Notes: generated from the sequence alone by a model not told the origin. A stretch of DNA of 64,000 nucleotides from Xanthomonas chitinilytica (GCF_026107455.2 NZ_JAPCHY010000002.1:1-64000); one strand, 5' to 3'. Shown: positions 31,297-40,714, counted from the first letter of the stretch. Numbers and translations: made by a program.

Positions 31297-31716
31297 ATGC
31301 CCCCCAATTCCGCTTCGGCCAGCACTGCGCACTGGCTCTGGCCCCTGCTGTTGCTGCTGGGGAGCGTGACGATCACCATCGCCTGGTTGCTGGTAGCGCT
31401 GGGCACCCGCGGCCAGGCCGGCTGGATGGCGATCGCCGCCGGGCTGGAAACGGCGTGGATGCTGCGCCTGGGCACGCTGCCGGCCGGCCGCGCCCGCGTC
31501 GCGCTGGCACTGGTCGCCACCGTGCTGATCGCGCTGGTCGCCAACTGGTTCATCATCGCCGCCCATATCGGCGGGATGGTGGGGCTGGACCCGTGGCAAT
31601 CGGCGTTGCGGCTGGGCCCGAACCTGGCCTGGACCCTGACCGGCCTGGCCAACGGTGCCGGCGAACTGCTGTGGCTGGCGCTGGGCCTGCTGGTGGCCTG
31701 GCGCTGCGCGCGCTGA
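31297..31716 (+). CDS. Small polytopic membrane protein
   Basis: The 139-residue protein has four predicted membrane helices (about 12-36, 41-52, 63-83 and 108-136) and no charged catalytic motif. I do not recognise the family. ATG 31297 has an AGGA ribosome-binding site. It is divergent from sufT and convergent with pntB. Confidence 0.75.
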   Translation: MPPNSASASTAHWLWPLLLLLGSVTITIAWLLVALGTRGQAGWMAIAAGLETAWMLRLGTLPAGRARVALALVATVLIALVANWFIIAAHIGGMVGLDPWQSALRLGPNLAWTLTGLANGAGELLWLALGLLVAWRCAR

Positions 31717-31761
31717 AACGCGCTGCCCGGTCCCTTCGGGTGCGGTGCCGCGCCGCCGCGC

Positions 31762-33210
31762 TCAGTGGCCGCCGTCCAGCGCCTTCAGCTCGCTGACCAG
31801 CGCGCCCGCCGCCTCGGCGCCATCGCCATAGAGCATCCGCGTGTTGTCGGCGTAGAACAGCGCGTTCTCGATACCGGCGAAACCGGTGCCCTTGCCGCGC
31901 TTGATGACGATGGTGTTCTTCGAGTTCACCACGTCCAGGATCGGCATGCCGTAGATCGGGCTGGCCGGATCGGTCTTCGCCACCGGGTTGACCACGTCGT
32001 TGGCGCCGATCACCAGCGACACGTCGGTGCTGGCGAACTCGGGGTTGATGTCGTCCATGTCGGCGATCAGGTCGTAGGGCACGCCGGCCTCGGCCAGCAG
32101 CACGTTCATGTGCCCGGGCATGCGTCCGGCCACCGGGTGGATCGCGAACTTCACCTTGACCCCGCGCTCGATCAACCGCTGCGCCAGCTCCCATATCTTG
32201 TGCTGGGCCTGGGCCACCGCCATGCCGTAGCCGGGCACGATCACCACGCGCTCGGCGAAGGCCATCATCGCCGCCACGTCGCCGGCCTCGATCGGCTTCT
32301 GCGACCCGCTGATCTCCTGCGCCTGGCCGCCCCCGCCGAAGTTGGAGAACAGCACGCCGCTGATCGGCCGGTTCATCGCCTTGGCCATCAACCGGGTCAG
32401 CAGGATGCCGGCCGCACCGACCATCATGCCGGCGATGATCAGCGCCTCGTTGCCCAGCACGTAGCCCTCGAAGGCCACCGCCAGCCCGGTGAAGGCGTTG
32501 TACAGCGAGATCACCACCGGCATGTCGGCACCGCCGATCGGCAGCGTCATCAGCACGCCCAGCGCCAGCGCCACCACGAAGAACGCGATGATCGCCACCG
32601 GGTCCAGCGTCACCCCCGCCCAGATACCGAGTGCCGCCATCGCCACCGCCACCAGCAGGTTGAACGCCTGCTGCCCGGGGAAGCTGACGCGCTTGTCGAG
32701 CCGGCCGTCGAGCTTGGCCCAGGCGACGATCGAACCGGACAGCGCCACCGCACCGATCGCCGAGCCGATCACCGCCAGCACCAGCACCGTGGCCGAGGGC
32801 TGGCGCGCGGCCAGGTCGGCGATGGCCTGCCCGCTCCAGTGGGAAGTGTCGCGGTTGGCCAGGAACGAGAAGCGCAGCAGTTCCACCGCACCGATGGCCG
32901 CGGCCGAACCGCCGCCCATGCCGTTGTACAGCGCCACCATCTGCGGCATGTCGGTGATGGCGACCTTCCTGGCCGACAGCCAGGCCGCCGCGACGCCGAT
33001 CACCAGCGCCACCAGGATCAGCGCGATGTTGTGCAGCCCCGGCAGGAAGAACGTAGCCGCGGTGGCGATCAGCATGCCCAGCCCGGCCCAGCGGATGCCG
33101 CTGCGCGCGGTCAGCGGCGAGGCCATGCGCTGCAGGCCGAGCAGGAACAGGGTGGCGGCAACCAGGTAGCTGGTGCCGACCAGCCAGGACAGCAATGCGG
33201 TGGTGGACAC
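31762..33210 (-). CDS. pntB: NAD(P) transhydrogenase subunit beta
   Basis: PntB couples proton flow to hydride transfer from NADH to NADP. The 482-residue protein has nine or so membrane helices in the first 270 residues, then the NADP-binding domain dIII with VVIVPGYGMAVAQAQH, HPVAGRMPGHMNVLLAEA and the C-terminal KRGKGTGFAGIENALFY. It starts at GTG 33210, 2 bases after the pntAB stop. In this three-subunit form the alpha chain is split into two genes. Confidence 0.97.
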   Translation of the reverse strand: MSTTALLSWLVGTSYLVAATLFLLGLQRMASPLTARSGIRWAGLGMLIATAATFFLPGLHNIALILVALVIGVAAAWLSARKVAITDMPQMVALYNGMGGGSAAAIGAVELLRFSFLANRDTSHWSGQAIADLAARQPSATVLVLAVIGSAIGAVALSGSIVAWAKLDGRLDKRVSFPGQQAFNLLVAVAMAALGIWAGVTLDPVAIIAFFVVALALGVLMTLPIGGADMPVVISLYNAFTGLAVAFEGYVLGNEALIIAGMMVGAAGILLTRLMAKAMNRPISGVLFSNFGGGGQAQEISGSQKPIEAGDVAAMMAFAERVVIVPGYGMAVAQAQHKIWELAQRLIERGVKVKFAIHPVAGRMPGHMNVLLAEAGVPYDLIADMDDINPEFASTDVSLVIGANDVVNPVAKTDPASPIYGMPILDVVNSKNTIVIKRGKGTGFAGIENALFYADNTRMLYGDGAEAAGALVSELKALDGGH

Positions 33211-33212
33211 GT

Positions 33213-33521
33213 TCAAGCCTTGTCCTCCGCCTTGCCCGGCTTCTTGCTGGACTTGAACATCTCCAGCATCCGCTCGGTGACCACGTAGCCGCCGGCGGCA
33301 TTGCCCGCTCCCAGCAGCACCGCGACGAAGCCGATGGCCTTCTCCAGCGTGGTGTCGGCGTGGCCCAGCACCACCATCGCGCCGATCAGCACGATGCCGT
33401 GGATGAAGTTGGAACCGGACATCAGCGGCGTGTGCAGGATCACCGGCACCCGCGAGATGATCACGTGGCCGGCGATCGCCGCCAGCATGAAGATGTACAA
33501 CGCCACGAAACCGTCGTTCAT
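33213..33521 (-). CDS. pntAB: NAD(P) transhydrogenase alpha subunit, membrane part
   Basis: This 102-residue chain has three membrane helices (about 4-26, 34-54 and 60-84), with SRVPVILHTPLMSGSNFIHG the family signature, and corresponds to the C-terminal end of E. coli PntA. The start is ATG 33521. It is directly joined to pntB but separated by 1.7 kb from pntAA, which lies upstream on the same strand. Confidence 0.93.
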   Translation of the reverse strand: MNDGFVALYIFMLAAIAGHVIISRVPVILHTPLMSGSNFIHGIVLIGAMVVLGHADTTLEKAIGFVAVLLGAGNAAGGYVVTERMLEMFKSSKKPGKAEDKA

Positions 33522-33656
33522 TGCCGTCACTCCCCAAGGCCGGGACCGCCTGCCCCGCATCATAACCGCCGGCTGAATCCGCGCGACGCCCCCGGCTGTC
33601 AACCGATCGCGCCACCGTGCGTTTACTGTGGTTGTCACGGATCAGGCCGCTAAGCT

Positions 33657-34220
33657 GTGCTGGTGAGTTCCCCCTTGCAAACCGACAGTCCTCCCGCCAC
33701 GCCCGCGGCGCCGGCGTCGCTGGACGCGTTCCTGGCCGGCATCGGGCCGCGCGCGTTCCGCTTCGCCGAAGCCGGGCTGCGCCAGCGCGAGGACGCGCTG
33801 GACGCGGTGCAGGACACGATGGAACGCATGCTCGGCTACCGCGGGCAGCCGCCGGAGGAATGGACGCCGCTGTTCTGGAGCATCCTGCGCCGGCGCATCA
33901 TCGACCTGCAGCGGCGCCGCGGCTTCCGCCTGAAATTCTGGGCACCGCAGGAACAACAGGACCAGGACAGCGCCATCGACTGGGCCGACTCGAACGCCGG
34001 CCCCGCGCAGCAGCACGAGCAGCGCGAGGACTACCAGCGGCTGGTGCAGGCGCTGCGCCAGCTCCCGGCCCGGCAGCGCGAAGCCTTCACCCTGCGGGTG
34101 CTGCAGGAACTGGACGTGGCCACCACCGCCAAGGCGATGGGCTGTTCGGAAGGCTCGGTCAAGACCCACCTGTCGCGCGCGCGCGACGCACTGCAGAAAC
34201 AACTGGAGGCTCCCCGGTGA
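33657..34220 (+). CDS. ECF-type RNA polymerase sigma factor
   Basis: The 187-residue protein has sigma region 2 (DALDAVQDTMERMLGY, then WSILRRRIIDLQRRR) and region 4 (LPARQREAFTLRVLQE and CSEGSVKTHLSRARDALQ). The start is GTG 33657 or GTG 33663; no ATG precedes region 2. It is followed by a coupled gene for a one-helix membrane protein, the usual place of an anti-sigma factor. It reads opposite to the pnt genes on both sides. Confidence 0.93.
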   Translation: MLVSSPLQTDSPPATPAAPASLDAFLAGIGPRAFRFAEAGLRQREDALDAVQDTMERMLGYRGQPPEEWTPLFWSILRRRIIDLQRRRGFRLKFWAPQEQQDQDSAIDWADSNAGPAQQHEQREDYQRLVQALRQLPARQREAFTLRVLQELDVATTAKAMGCSEGSVKTHLSRARDALQKQLEAPR

Positions 34221-34576
34221 ACCACCGTCCCCCGTCCCCCGATGCGCTCGACCATTCCCTGCGGCAGCTGCACGCCGACGCGGTGGCCTCGATCTCGCCG
34301 GCCACCCTGGCGCGCCTGCGCGCCGCCCGGCAACGGGCCGGCCGTACGGCAACGCCCTCGCGCCGGCACCGCCGCGGCTGGCTGCTGGCTACCGCCTGTT
34401 CGGCGGTGCTGGCGGTGGCGCTGGGCCTGAACTTCGCCACGCTCCGCCCCGAGTTGCCGCTTCCCGGCGACGAGGCGGTGCTGGCTTCGCTGCTGGACGA
34501 CGATGCCATGCTGCTGGACGAAACCCCGGAGCTGTACCTGTGGCTGGGTTCGGACAACGCCCTGGCGATGGAATGA
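34217..34576 (+). CDS. DUF3619-like membrane protein, probable anti-sigma partner
   Basis: The 119-residue protein starts at GTG 34217, overlapping the sigma stop (GTGA). It has a helical N-terminal domain (ALDHSLRQLHADAVASISPA, then TLARLRAARQRA), one membrane helix (about 55-73) and an acidic periplasmic tail rich in Asp/Leu. The layout fits a small anti-sigma factor, but it lacks a zinc-binding HxxxCxxC motif, so the role is inferred from context. Confidence 0.8.
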   Translation: MNHRPPSPDALDHSLRQLHADAVASISPATLARLRAARQRAGRTATPSRRHRRGWLLATACSAVLAVALGLNFATLRPELPLPGDEAVLASLLDDDAMLLDETPELYLWLGSDNALAME

Positions 34577-35001
34577 CGACCATGAAACCGCAATTGGCCC
34601 TGATCCTGCTGCTGGCCTGCGCCAGCACCCCGCTCGCCGCCCAGCAGTCGCCCCTGCCGGAATGGGAAAAACTCAGCGCGCAGCAGCGCGACGCACTGCT
34701 TGCGCCCACCCGCGAGCGCTGGAACGCCGCGCCGCCGGAACAACGCCAGCGCATGTACGAACGCGCCACGCGCTGGCAGGCGCTGACGCCGGAACAACGC
34801 CAGCAGGCGCGTACCGGCATGCACCGGTTCGAGAACATGTCGCCGCAGCAGCGCGAGCAGACCCGCGTGCTGTTCCAGCAGATGCGGCAGATGACGCCGG
34901 CGCAGCGCGAGCAGCTGCGGCAGCAATGGCGGCAGATGACGCCACAGCAGCGCAAGGACTGGGTGGAACGGCATCGCGGCCAGGCCGCGCCGGCGCGCTG
35001 A
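34573..35001 (+). CDS. DUF3106 secreted protein, Gln/Arg-rich
   Basis: The 142-residue protein has a signal peptide (ending near LAAQQ) and then repeats of a short helical unit of the form LTPEQRQQ, MSPQQREQ, MTPAQREQ, MTPQQRKD. This is typical of DUF3106 proteins, recalling the periplasmic LTXXQ proteins Spy and CpxP. It may sense envelope stress for the sigma module. ATG 34573 overlaps the previous stop; ATG 34582 is also possible. Confidence 0.85.
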   Translation: MTTMKPQLALILLLACASTPLAAQQSPLPEWEKLSAQQRDALLAPTRERWNAAPPEQRQRMYERATRWQALTPEQRQQARTGMHRFENMSPQQREQTRVLFQQMRQMTPAQREQLRQQWRQMTPQQRKDWVERHRGQAAPAR

Positions 35002-35239
35002 AGCCGGGTTCCCGGCAGGGAACGGCCTGGGCGCCTTCGGCAATCACTGAGCGAGCCTTCGGCAACTTGCGGCATCCGTTACGTTGCCCTGCTTCGGCCA
35101 CCGGCGAGCGCAGCCCCGCCCCCGCCTCCGGCAGGACCTCCCATGGAAGCCAGCGGCGATTGGCCGCTGCCCCGGAGCCTCCGTCGCGATGACGCTCACC
35201 GGGATCCCGACAGGCGGGATTGCAGGGAATGTCCGGCGC
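35002..35239. other. Non-coding spacer between convergent genes
   Basis: These 238 bases separate the DUF3106 gene from the end of pntAA. I see no gene and no terminator with a T run; short GC-rich inverted stretches occur near 35004-35020 and 35200-35226. Confidence 0.5.
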
Positions 35240-36328
35240 TCAGCCGGCCTCGGCCGACCAGCGGGTGCGTGCCAGCAGTTCGTCGTCCCAGTCGAACTCC
35301 AGCGTTCCGTCCTTCAGGAACAGCGCGACGAAGTTGAGCACGTTGCGTGCGTACATCTCGCTGGCGTGCACCGCGCCCATGCTGGCCAGGTCCAGCGGCC
35401 CGGCCACGGTCACGCCGCCCACGTCCACGGTTTCGCCGGGACGGGTGGCCTCGCAGTTGCCGCCGGTCTCGGCCGCCAGGTCGACGATCACGCTGCCGGG
35501 CTTCATCCCGGCCACCATCGCCGCGGTGACGATCTTCGGCGCCGGCCGTCCCGGCACCGCGGCGGTGGTGACGATCACGTCCACCGACTTCAGGTGCTCG
35601 CCCAGCCGGCGCTGCTGCTCGGCCAGTTCCTCGGCGGTGAGCTGGCGCGCGTAACCGCCTTCGCCGGCGGCGCTGACCCCCAGGTCGAGGAACTTGCCGC
35701 CCAGCGATTCGATCTGCTCGCGGGTTTCCGGACGCACGTCGAAGCCTTCCACCTGCGCCCCCAGCCGCCGCGCGGTGGCGATGGCCTGCAGGCCGGCGAC
35801 ACCGGCGCCGATCACCAGCACCTTCGACGGGCGGATGGTGCCGGCGGCGGTGGTCAGCATCGGGAAGAAGCGCGGCGCCAGCTGCGCGGCGATCAGCGTG
35901 GCCTTGTAGCCGGCCATGCCCGCCTGCGAGCTGAGCACATCCATCGACTGCGCGCGCGTGGTGCGCGGCAACCGTTCCAGCGGAAAGGCGACGATGCCCT
36001 GCGCGCGCAGCGCCTCGGCGCGCGCGGCGTCGGCCTGCGGATGCAGCATGCCGACCAGCGTGGCGCCGGGCTTGAGGCCACCGATGGACGCCGCCGCGGG
36101 CGGCTGCACGCACAGCACCAGGTCGGCCTGCGTCGGCGTGGTGGCGGTGGCCGGATGCGCACCGGCTTCCAGATAGGCGGGGTCGGTGAAACCGGCAGCA
36201 CTGCCGGCGCCCAGCTCGAACCACACATGGGCCCCGAGTGCGGTCAGCTTCCTGGCCGTTTCCGGCGTGGCTGCCACGCGCCGCTCTCCCGCGGCCGCTT
36301 CCTTCACCACCAGCACTTCCACGGCCAT
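35240..36328 (-). CDS. pntAA: NAD(P) transhydrogenase alpha subunit, NAD-binding part
   Basis: The 362-residue soluble chain has the alanine dehydrogenase/PntA N-terminal fold (ERRVAATPETARKLTALG), the Rossmann motif VLVIGAGVAGLQAI near residues 170-183, and the loop MDVLSSQAGMAGYKA. It forms the dI domain that binds NAD(H). It should work with pntAB and pntB, which lie 1.7 kb downstream on the same strand beyond an inverted sigma factor cluster. Confidence 0.96.
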   Translation of the reverse strand: MAVEVLVVKEAAAGERRVAATPETARKLTALGAHVWFELGAGSAAGFTDPAYLEAGAHPATATTPTQADLVLCVQPPAAASIGGLKPGATLVGMLHPQADAARAEALRAQGIVAFPLERLPRTTRAQSMDVLSSQAGMAGYKATLIAAQLAPRFFPMLTTAAGTIRPSKVLVIGAGVAGLQAIATARRLGAQVEGFDVRPETREQIESLGGKFLDLGVSAAGEGGYARQLTAEELAEQQRRLGEHLKSVDVIVTTAAVPGRPAPKIVTAAMVAGMKPGSVIVDLAAETGGNCEATRPGETVDVGGVTVAGPLDLASMGAVHASEMYARNVLNFVALFLKDGTLEFDWDDELLARTRWSAEAG

Positions 36329-36395
36329 GCATGTCCCCGACGATCAGCGGTCCTGTCGTCCGGATCGTAGCAAAGCCGCTCTGCGCCCGTGCGCC

Positions 36396-38693
36396 TCAGT
36401 GCACGGTGGTCGGCGCCTGCGGATCCAGGCGGTCGATCACGCCCTGCATGGCGCTGTCGAATGCGCCGTCGTCGACGTGGTTGCGCAGCCGTCCCAGCCG
36501 CACCATCACCGCCAGTTCCTCCGGCGAGGCGACGCAGAAGCGCACGCCGCGGCGATTGACGAACAGCAGCCGTGCGGAAATCGGGCTGACCCACGACAGC
36601 TTGCCGGCCTGGACCTTGCCGTCCTTGTCGACGAAATCCAGCCAGGTGCCCACTTCCATGCCGCGGAAGCGGTCGGCGTCGGCATTGTCGAAATCGCTGG
36701 CATCGGCGGCGCCAGCCAGTTCCACCGCCGGCACCTCGGCCGGCGGCGCCGGCAACACCACCTGCGGCAGCTCCGGCAACGCGCGCTCCAGCTCCGGCCG
36801 CGCCTCGGCGATCGACTGCAGCGTGTCGTGCAATGCGTCGATGGCCACGGTGCTGGCGTCGCCATGCAGGCCGACGCTGGCGAACACCCGCCTCAGTGCC
36901 GGCTGCCAGGCCTGCAACCACGGCTTGCCGACGATGTGGCGGCGTGCCTCGGCCACTTCATCGAGCATGCCATCGGCCAAGGCCAGCGCTTCCTGGATGC
37001 CTGCGCCGTCATCGCCCTCGCGCAGCAGGGTCAGGGTCAGGTGGTGGATCCACGGTTGCCGCAGGAAATCCTCGATCGCCTTCGGCAACGCGATATCGCC
37101 CACGCGCGCTTCCAGTTCGCCGGCGGCGCGGGTGCGCGCCAGTTCCAGCTTCTCCTGGCCACGCTGGGTCTCGGCGGCGCGGCGCTCGGCGATCTCGATC
37201 CGGCGCCGGTGCTGGGCCAGGAAATCGCGGAATTCCTCTTCCAGGGTCAGGAAGATCGCCAGGTTCTCGTTGAACTCGGCCACCAGCCGCTCGATGATCT
37301 CCTCGACCTTGCCCATCAGCACGCGCTCGGCCGGGCTGTCGCCGGTATTGCCCTCGCAGGCCTCGGCCAGCGAATTGAGCAGCTTGCGCGCCGGGTGGGT
37401 CTTCTGCACGAACATGCGCCGGTCCAGCAGCGCGACCTTGACGAACGGCACCACCAGCCGCCCGATCAGTTCGCGCGAGCGTCCTTCCAGGTCGCGCTCG
37501 TCCAGCATCACGTCGAACAGCATGCCGACCAGGTCGATCGCGTCCTCGTCCTGCGGATCGAGGCGAGCGCTGGAAGGTTCCACCCCGAGTTGGGTGGCGC
37601 CGGACAGCACCTCGCTCTTGAGCCGCTGCGCCAGCGACTCGCCGTCCTCGCCGATCGCCGCGCGCAGGGTCGCGCTGGGCGTGGCCTGCAGCAGCGACAG
37701 CACCGACATCATCTCGCGCTGGCTCAGCGGCCGCTGCTGGCCTACCGCCGCCGAGGCGGCGGAGGTGGCGTCCTCGCGCACGTTGCGGGTCTGCGCCAGC
37801 AATTCGTGCAGCGCTTCCAGCAGCATGCCCTGGCTGCCACCGGCGGCGTCCTGGGCGAGGTCCCCAGCCGCCCCGGACTGCATCCGTCCCCGGCTTTCGG
37901 CCCAGCGGTCGACGAAGCGCTGCGCCCATGCCGGCGCATGGCGTTCGTCGTACTGGTCGCCCGCCTCGTCGGCGAACGCGGAATCGTCCCCGGCCGACGA
38001 ACGCGCCGGCTTGGGGCGCGGCGGCGTCCGCGGCGGGCGGGCGATCTCCGGCATCACCCCGGCCTGCGCCAGACGCTCGTCCAGGTCCTCGTACAGCTTG
38101 CCGATGCCGGCAGCCAGGTCGCGCTCGCACAGCTTGATCAGCACCAGGCGCACTTCCGGCGCCAGGTCGCTGGTGGCGAAGGCCTCGTGGATGGCCACGC
38201 CGACGTGTTCGGGACCGATGGGATTGCTGTCGGCATCCAGTTCCAGGCCGCCGGCGATCCAGCCCAGGCGGCGGTCGATCCGCGCCAGCACCGATTTCCA
38301 GTCGCGCAGCAGCACGGTGGCCAGGTTGCGCACCGCCAACCGCGATTCGAGCACGTGCTCCGGCACCAGGCTCAGGCCACCGCCCACCTGGCCGGACAGC
38401 GCGGCCTCGGCCGACAGCGGCGTGCCCGCTTCCAGCGCGGCCCATGCCAGTTCCAGGTGCGAGCGGAAGCGGGTGGCGATCTCGTCGCGGCGGCGGCGCA
38501 GTTCGCGCATGCCGTCGAGGAACAACAGCTGCGAAGCACCGGCGCTTTCGGCACGGTCGAACAGGACGTCGTCGAAGCGGGCCAGCACCGTCGCGAACGA
38601 CTGCCCCAGCACCGGCAACGCGGCATCGCGCGCGAGTGTCAGCAAACGCTGGTCGCGGCTGGCGTGACCGGCCGGATTGGGGTTGGACATCAT
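36396..38693 (-). CDS. DUF1631 family protein
   Basis: The 765-residue protein is predicted soluble and mostly helical, with a disordered middle (about residues 215-240, Pro/Lys/Ser-rich) and a C-terminal beta domain (about 680-760, GTWLDFVDKDGKVQAGKLSW and SARLLFVNRRG) resembling a PilZ-like fold. The family is known from Xanthomonads and Pseudomonads, without a firm function. Two adjacent ATGs (38693 and 38690) are possible starts. It is transcribed toward pntAA. Confidence 0.88.
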   Translation of the reverse strand: MMSNPNPAGHASRDQRLLTLARDAALPVLGQSFATVLARFDDVLFDRAESAGASQLLFLDGMRELRRRRDEIATRFRSHLELAWAALEAGTPLSAEAALSGQVGGGLSLVPEHVLESRLAVRNLATVLLRDWKSVLARIDRRLGWIAGGLELDADSNPIGPEHVGVAIHEAFATSDLAPEVRLVLIKLCERDLAAGIGKLYEDLDERLAQAGVMPEIARPPRTPPRPKPARSSAGDDSAFADEAGDQYDERHAPAWAQRFVDRWAESRGRMQSGAAGDLAQDAAGGSQGMLLEALHELLAQTRNVREDATSAASAAVGQQRPLSQREMMSVLSLLQATPSATLRAAIGEDGESLAQRLKSEVLSGATQLGVEPSSARLDPQDEDAIDLVGMLFDVMLDERDLEGRSRELIGRLVVPFVKVALLDRRMFVQKTHPARKLLNSLAEACEGNTGDSPAERVLMGKVEEIIERLVAEFNENLAIFLTLEEEFRDFLAQHRRRIEIAERRAAETQRGQEKLELARTRAAGELEARVGDIALPKAIEDFLRQPWIHHLTLTLLREGDDGAGIQEALALADGMLDEVAEARRHIVGKPWLQAWQPALRRVFASVGLHGDASTVAIDALHDTLQSIAEARPELERALPELPQVVLPAPPAEVPAVELAGAADASDFDNADADRFRGMEVGTWLDFVDKDGKVQAGKLSWVSPISARLLFVNRRGVRFCVASPEELAVMVRLGRLRNHVDDGAFDSAMQGVIDRLDPQAPTTVH

Positions 38694-38989
38694 GCGCGAA
38701 AGATCCCCGCCTTCGCAGGCGCTGTGTAGGCAAACAATGGAGAAAACGCAGACGCGGCCCCTGTTTCCGCCCGTGCATGGTAGGCGTTGAAGCTGAACAG
38801 GGACAGTGATGCAGTCCGCACTTTGAACCTCGTTACCGGTAGCCCGGCAGGCCTTGTATCGTAAGCGTAGCGGGCCTGCGAAGCGAGCGACCGCGGCATT
38901 TCGCCGCAGCGCACCGCCGGCCCATGCCACGGCACGGCCACCGGGGGGCGACGTCTATAATCCGGACGCCCCGATTCCCATTCGTGACC
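38694..38989. other. Divergent spacer with nitroreductase promoter
   Basis: This 296-base region holds promoters for the DUF1631 gene and the nitroreductase. A perfect -10 TATAAT lies at 38956-38961, 29 bases before the nitroreductase ATG; the -35 is weak (CACGGC near 38933-38938). No gene is seen. Confidence 0.55.
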
Positions 38990-39574
38990 ATGCCCACACC
39001 TTATTCGTTGCAGGCGCTGGATCAACGCCGTTCGGTACCGGCCCTGCAACTGGGCGAACCAGCCCCCGACGACGCCACCCTGCTGCGGATGCTGGGTTCG
39101 GCGGTGCGCGTACCCGACCACGGCAAGCTGGTCCCGTTCCGGTTCCTGCGCCTGCGCGGCGATGCCCGCCATGCGCTGGGCGAGTTCCTGGCCCGTCGCA
39201 GCCGCGAGCGCGACCCGCAGGCGGCCGAGGCTGCGGTCGAGAAGGACCGCCAGCGCTTCTCGCACGCGCCGCTGATCATCGCCGTGGTCGCGCGCCTGCA
39301 GCCCGGGCACAAGGTGCCCGAGCAGGAACAGCTGCTCACCGCCGGCTGCGTCTGCTTCGCCCTGCTGCAGGCCGCGCAGGCACACGGCTTCGGCGCGCAA
39401 TGGCTGACCGCATGGATGGCCTACGACCCCGAGGTCGCACGTCACCTCGGCCTGGGCGAACACGAACGCGTGGCCGGCTTCATCCATATCGGCACGCCCC
39501 TGGCCGAAGCGCCCGAGCGGCCGCGCCCGGACCCGGCGGCGCTGCTGCAGGACTGGGTGGGCGAGCGTGCCTAG
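38990..39574 (+). CDS. Nitroreductase family protein
   Basis: The 194-residue FMN-dependent oxidoreductase resembles E. coli YdjA: RRSVPALQLGEPAP at the N terminus, PDHGKLVPFRFLRL, the FMN-binding FGAQWLTAWM, and a C-terminal FIHIGTP. The natural substrate of this minimal family is unknown. The start is ATG 38990, 29 bases after a TATAAT box. Confidence 0.93.
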   Translation: MPTPYSLQALDQRRSVPALQLGEPAPDDATLLRMLGSAVRVPDHGKLVPFRFLRLRGDARHALGEFLARRSRERDPQAAEAAVEKDRQRFSHAPLIIAVVARLQPGHKVPEQEQLLTAGCVCFALLQAAQAHGFGAQWLTAWMAYDPEVARHLGLGEHERVAGFIHIGTPLAEAPERPRPDPAALLQDWVGERA

Positions 39575-39796
39575 GGCGTCACGCAGAACCCGTCATCCCC
39601 GGGCGGGCGGAAGAGGCTTCATGGCCGCGCGAAGTCCCGGGCATCCGGTGCCCTGGCTTGCCCCGGGCGAAAGTCGCCGCCCCCCCGCCTGCGCGGGGGC
39701 GACGGCAACGGTCTCGTCAGTCGCTCCCGGCCACCGGCACTCTGCCGGCCGCGGCCACGAACGCCTGGCGCTGGCCGAAGACGGAAGGCGCCGATC

Positions 39797-40714
39797 ATGA
39801 CCCCGCTCTACCTGGTCGACGCCAGCCTGTACGTGTTCCGCGCCTGGCATTCGATGCCCGACCAGTTCCACGACGCCCAGGGCTGGCCGACCAACGCCGT
39901 GCACGGCTTCGCCCGCTTCCTGCTGGACCTGCTCGAACGCGAGCGCCCGCGGCACATCGCCATCGCCTTCGACGAAGCGCTGGACAGCTGCTTCCGCCAT
40001 CGCCTGTACGCCGCCTACAAGGCCAACCGCGACCCCGCGCCGGAAGAGCTGCGCCGCCAGTTCGCGCATTGCAAGGCGCTGTGCGCGGCGCTCGGGCTGG
40101 GCGTGCTGGCCCACCACGAATACGAGGCCGACGACCTGATCGGCAGCGCCCTGCACGCACACCGCGACGCCGGTTTCCGCGGCGTGATCGTCTCTGCCGA
40201 CAAGGACCTGTCGCAGCTGCTGTACGAACACGACGAGCAGTGGGACTACGCCCGCAACCAGCGCTGGGGCATGGCCGGGGTCAAGGCGCGGCACGGCGTG
40301 CACGCACACCAGATCGCCGACTACCTGGCGCTGTGCGGCGACGCGGTGGACAACATCCCCGGCGTAACCGGCATCGGCGCCAAGTCGGCGGCGGTGCTGC
40401 TGGCGCACTTCGGCAGCCTCGACGCGATGCTCGAGCGGATCGACGAGATCCCGTTCCTGCGCCTGCGCGGCGCCGCGCAGATGGCCACGCGCCTGCGCGA
40501 GCAGCGCGAGCACGCGTTGCTGTGGCGGCAGCTGACCACGATCGCGCTCGACGCGCCGCTGCAGGCGGCGTCGCCGCAGTTCGCGCGCGCGCCGGCCGAC
40601 GCCGACATGCTCGGTGGCCTGTGCGAGGCGCTGCGCTTCGGCCCGCTGACCCGGCGCCGGCTGCTGGCCGCGGCCGGCATCGAATCCCCTTCCCCTCCCG
40701 CGACATTCCCATGA
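39797..40714 (+). CDS. 5'-3' exonuclease (polymerase I N-terminal type)
   Basis: The 305-residue protein has the FEN/PIN-like core with metal-binding acidic residues (LVDASLYVFRAWH, AFDEALDSCFRH, EYEADDLIGS, VSADKDLSQLL) and a helix-hairpin-helix DNA-binding segment (NIPGVTGIGAKSA). It resembles stand-alone exonuclease IX/Xni proteins. It overlaps the NUDIX gene by ATGA. The 222 bases before it (39575-39796) hold no gene, only a GC-rich hairpin near 39680-39705. Confidence 0.92.
   Translation: MTPLYLVDASLYVFRAWHSMPDQFHDAQGWPTNAVHGFARFLLDLLERERPRHIAIAFDEALDSCFRHRLYAAYKANRDPAPEELRRQFAHCKALCAALGLGVLAHHEYEADDLIGSALHAHRDAGFRGVIVSADKDLSQLLYEHDEQWDYARNQRWGMAGVKARHGVHAHQIADYLALCGDAVDNIPGVTGIGAKSAAVLLAHFGSLDAMLERIDEIPFLRLRGAAQMATRLREQREHALLWRQLTTIALDAPLQAASPQFARAPADADMLGGLCEALRFGPLTRRRLLAAAGIESPSPPATFP

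Noticed and set aside
33621..33656. A classical sigma-70 promoter before the ECF sigma gene
   Set aside because: TTGTCA and TAAGCT are only 13 bases apart, too close for a normal promoter.
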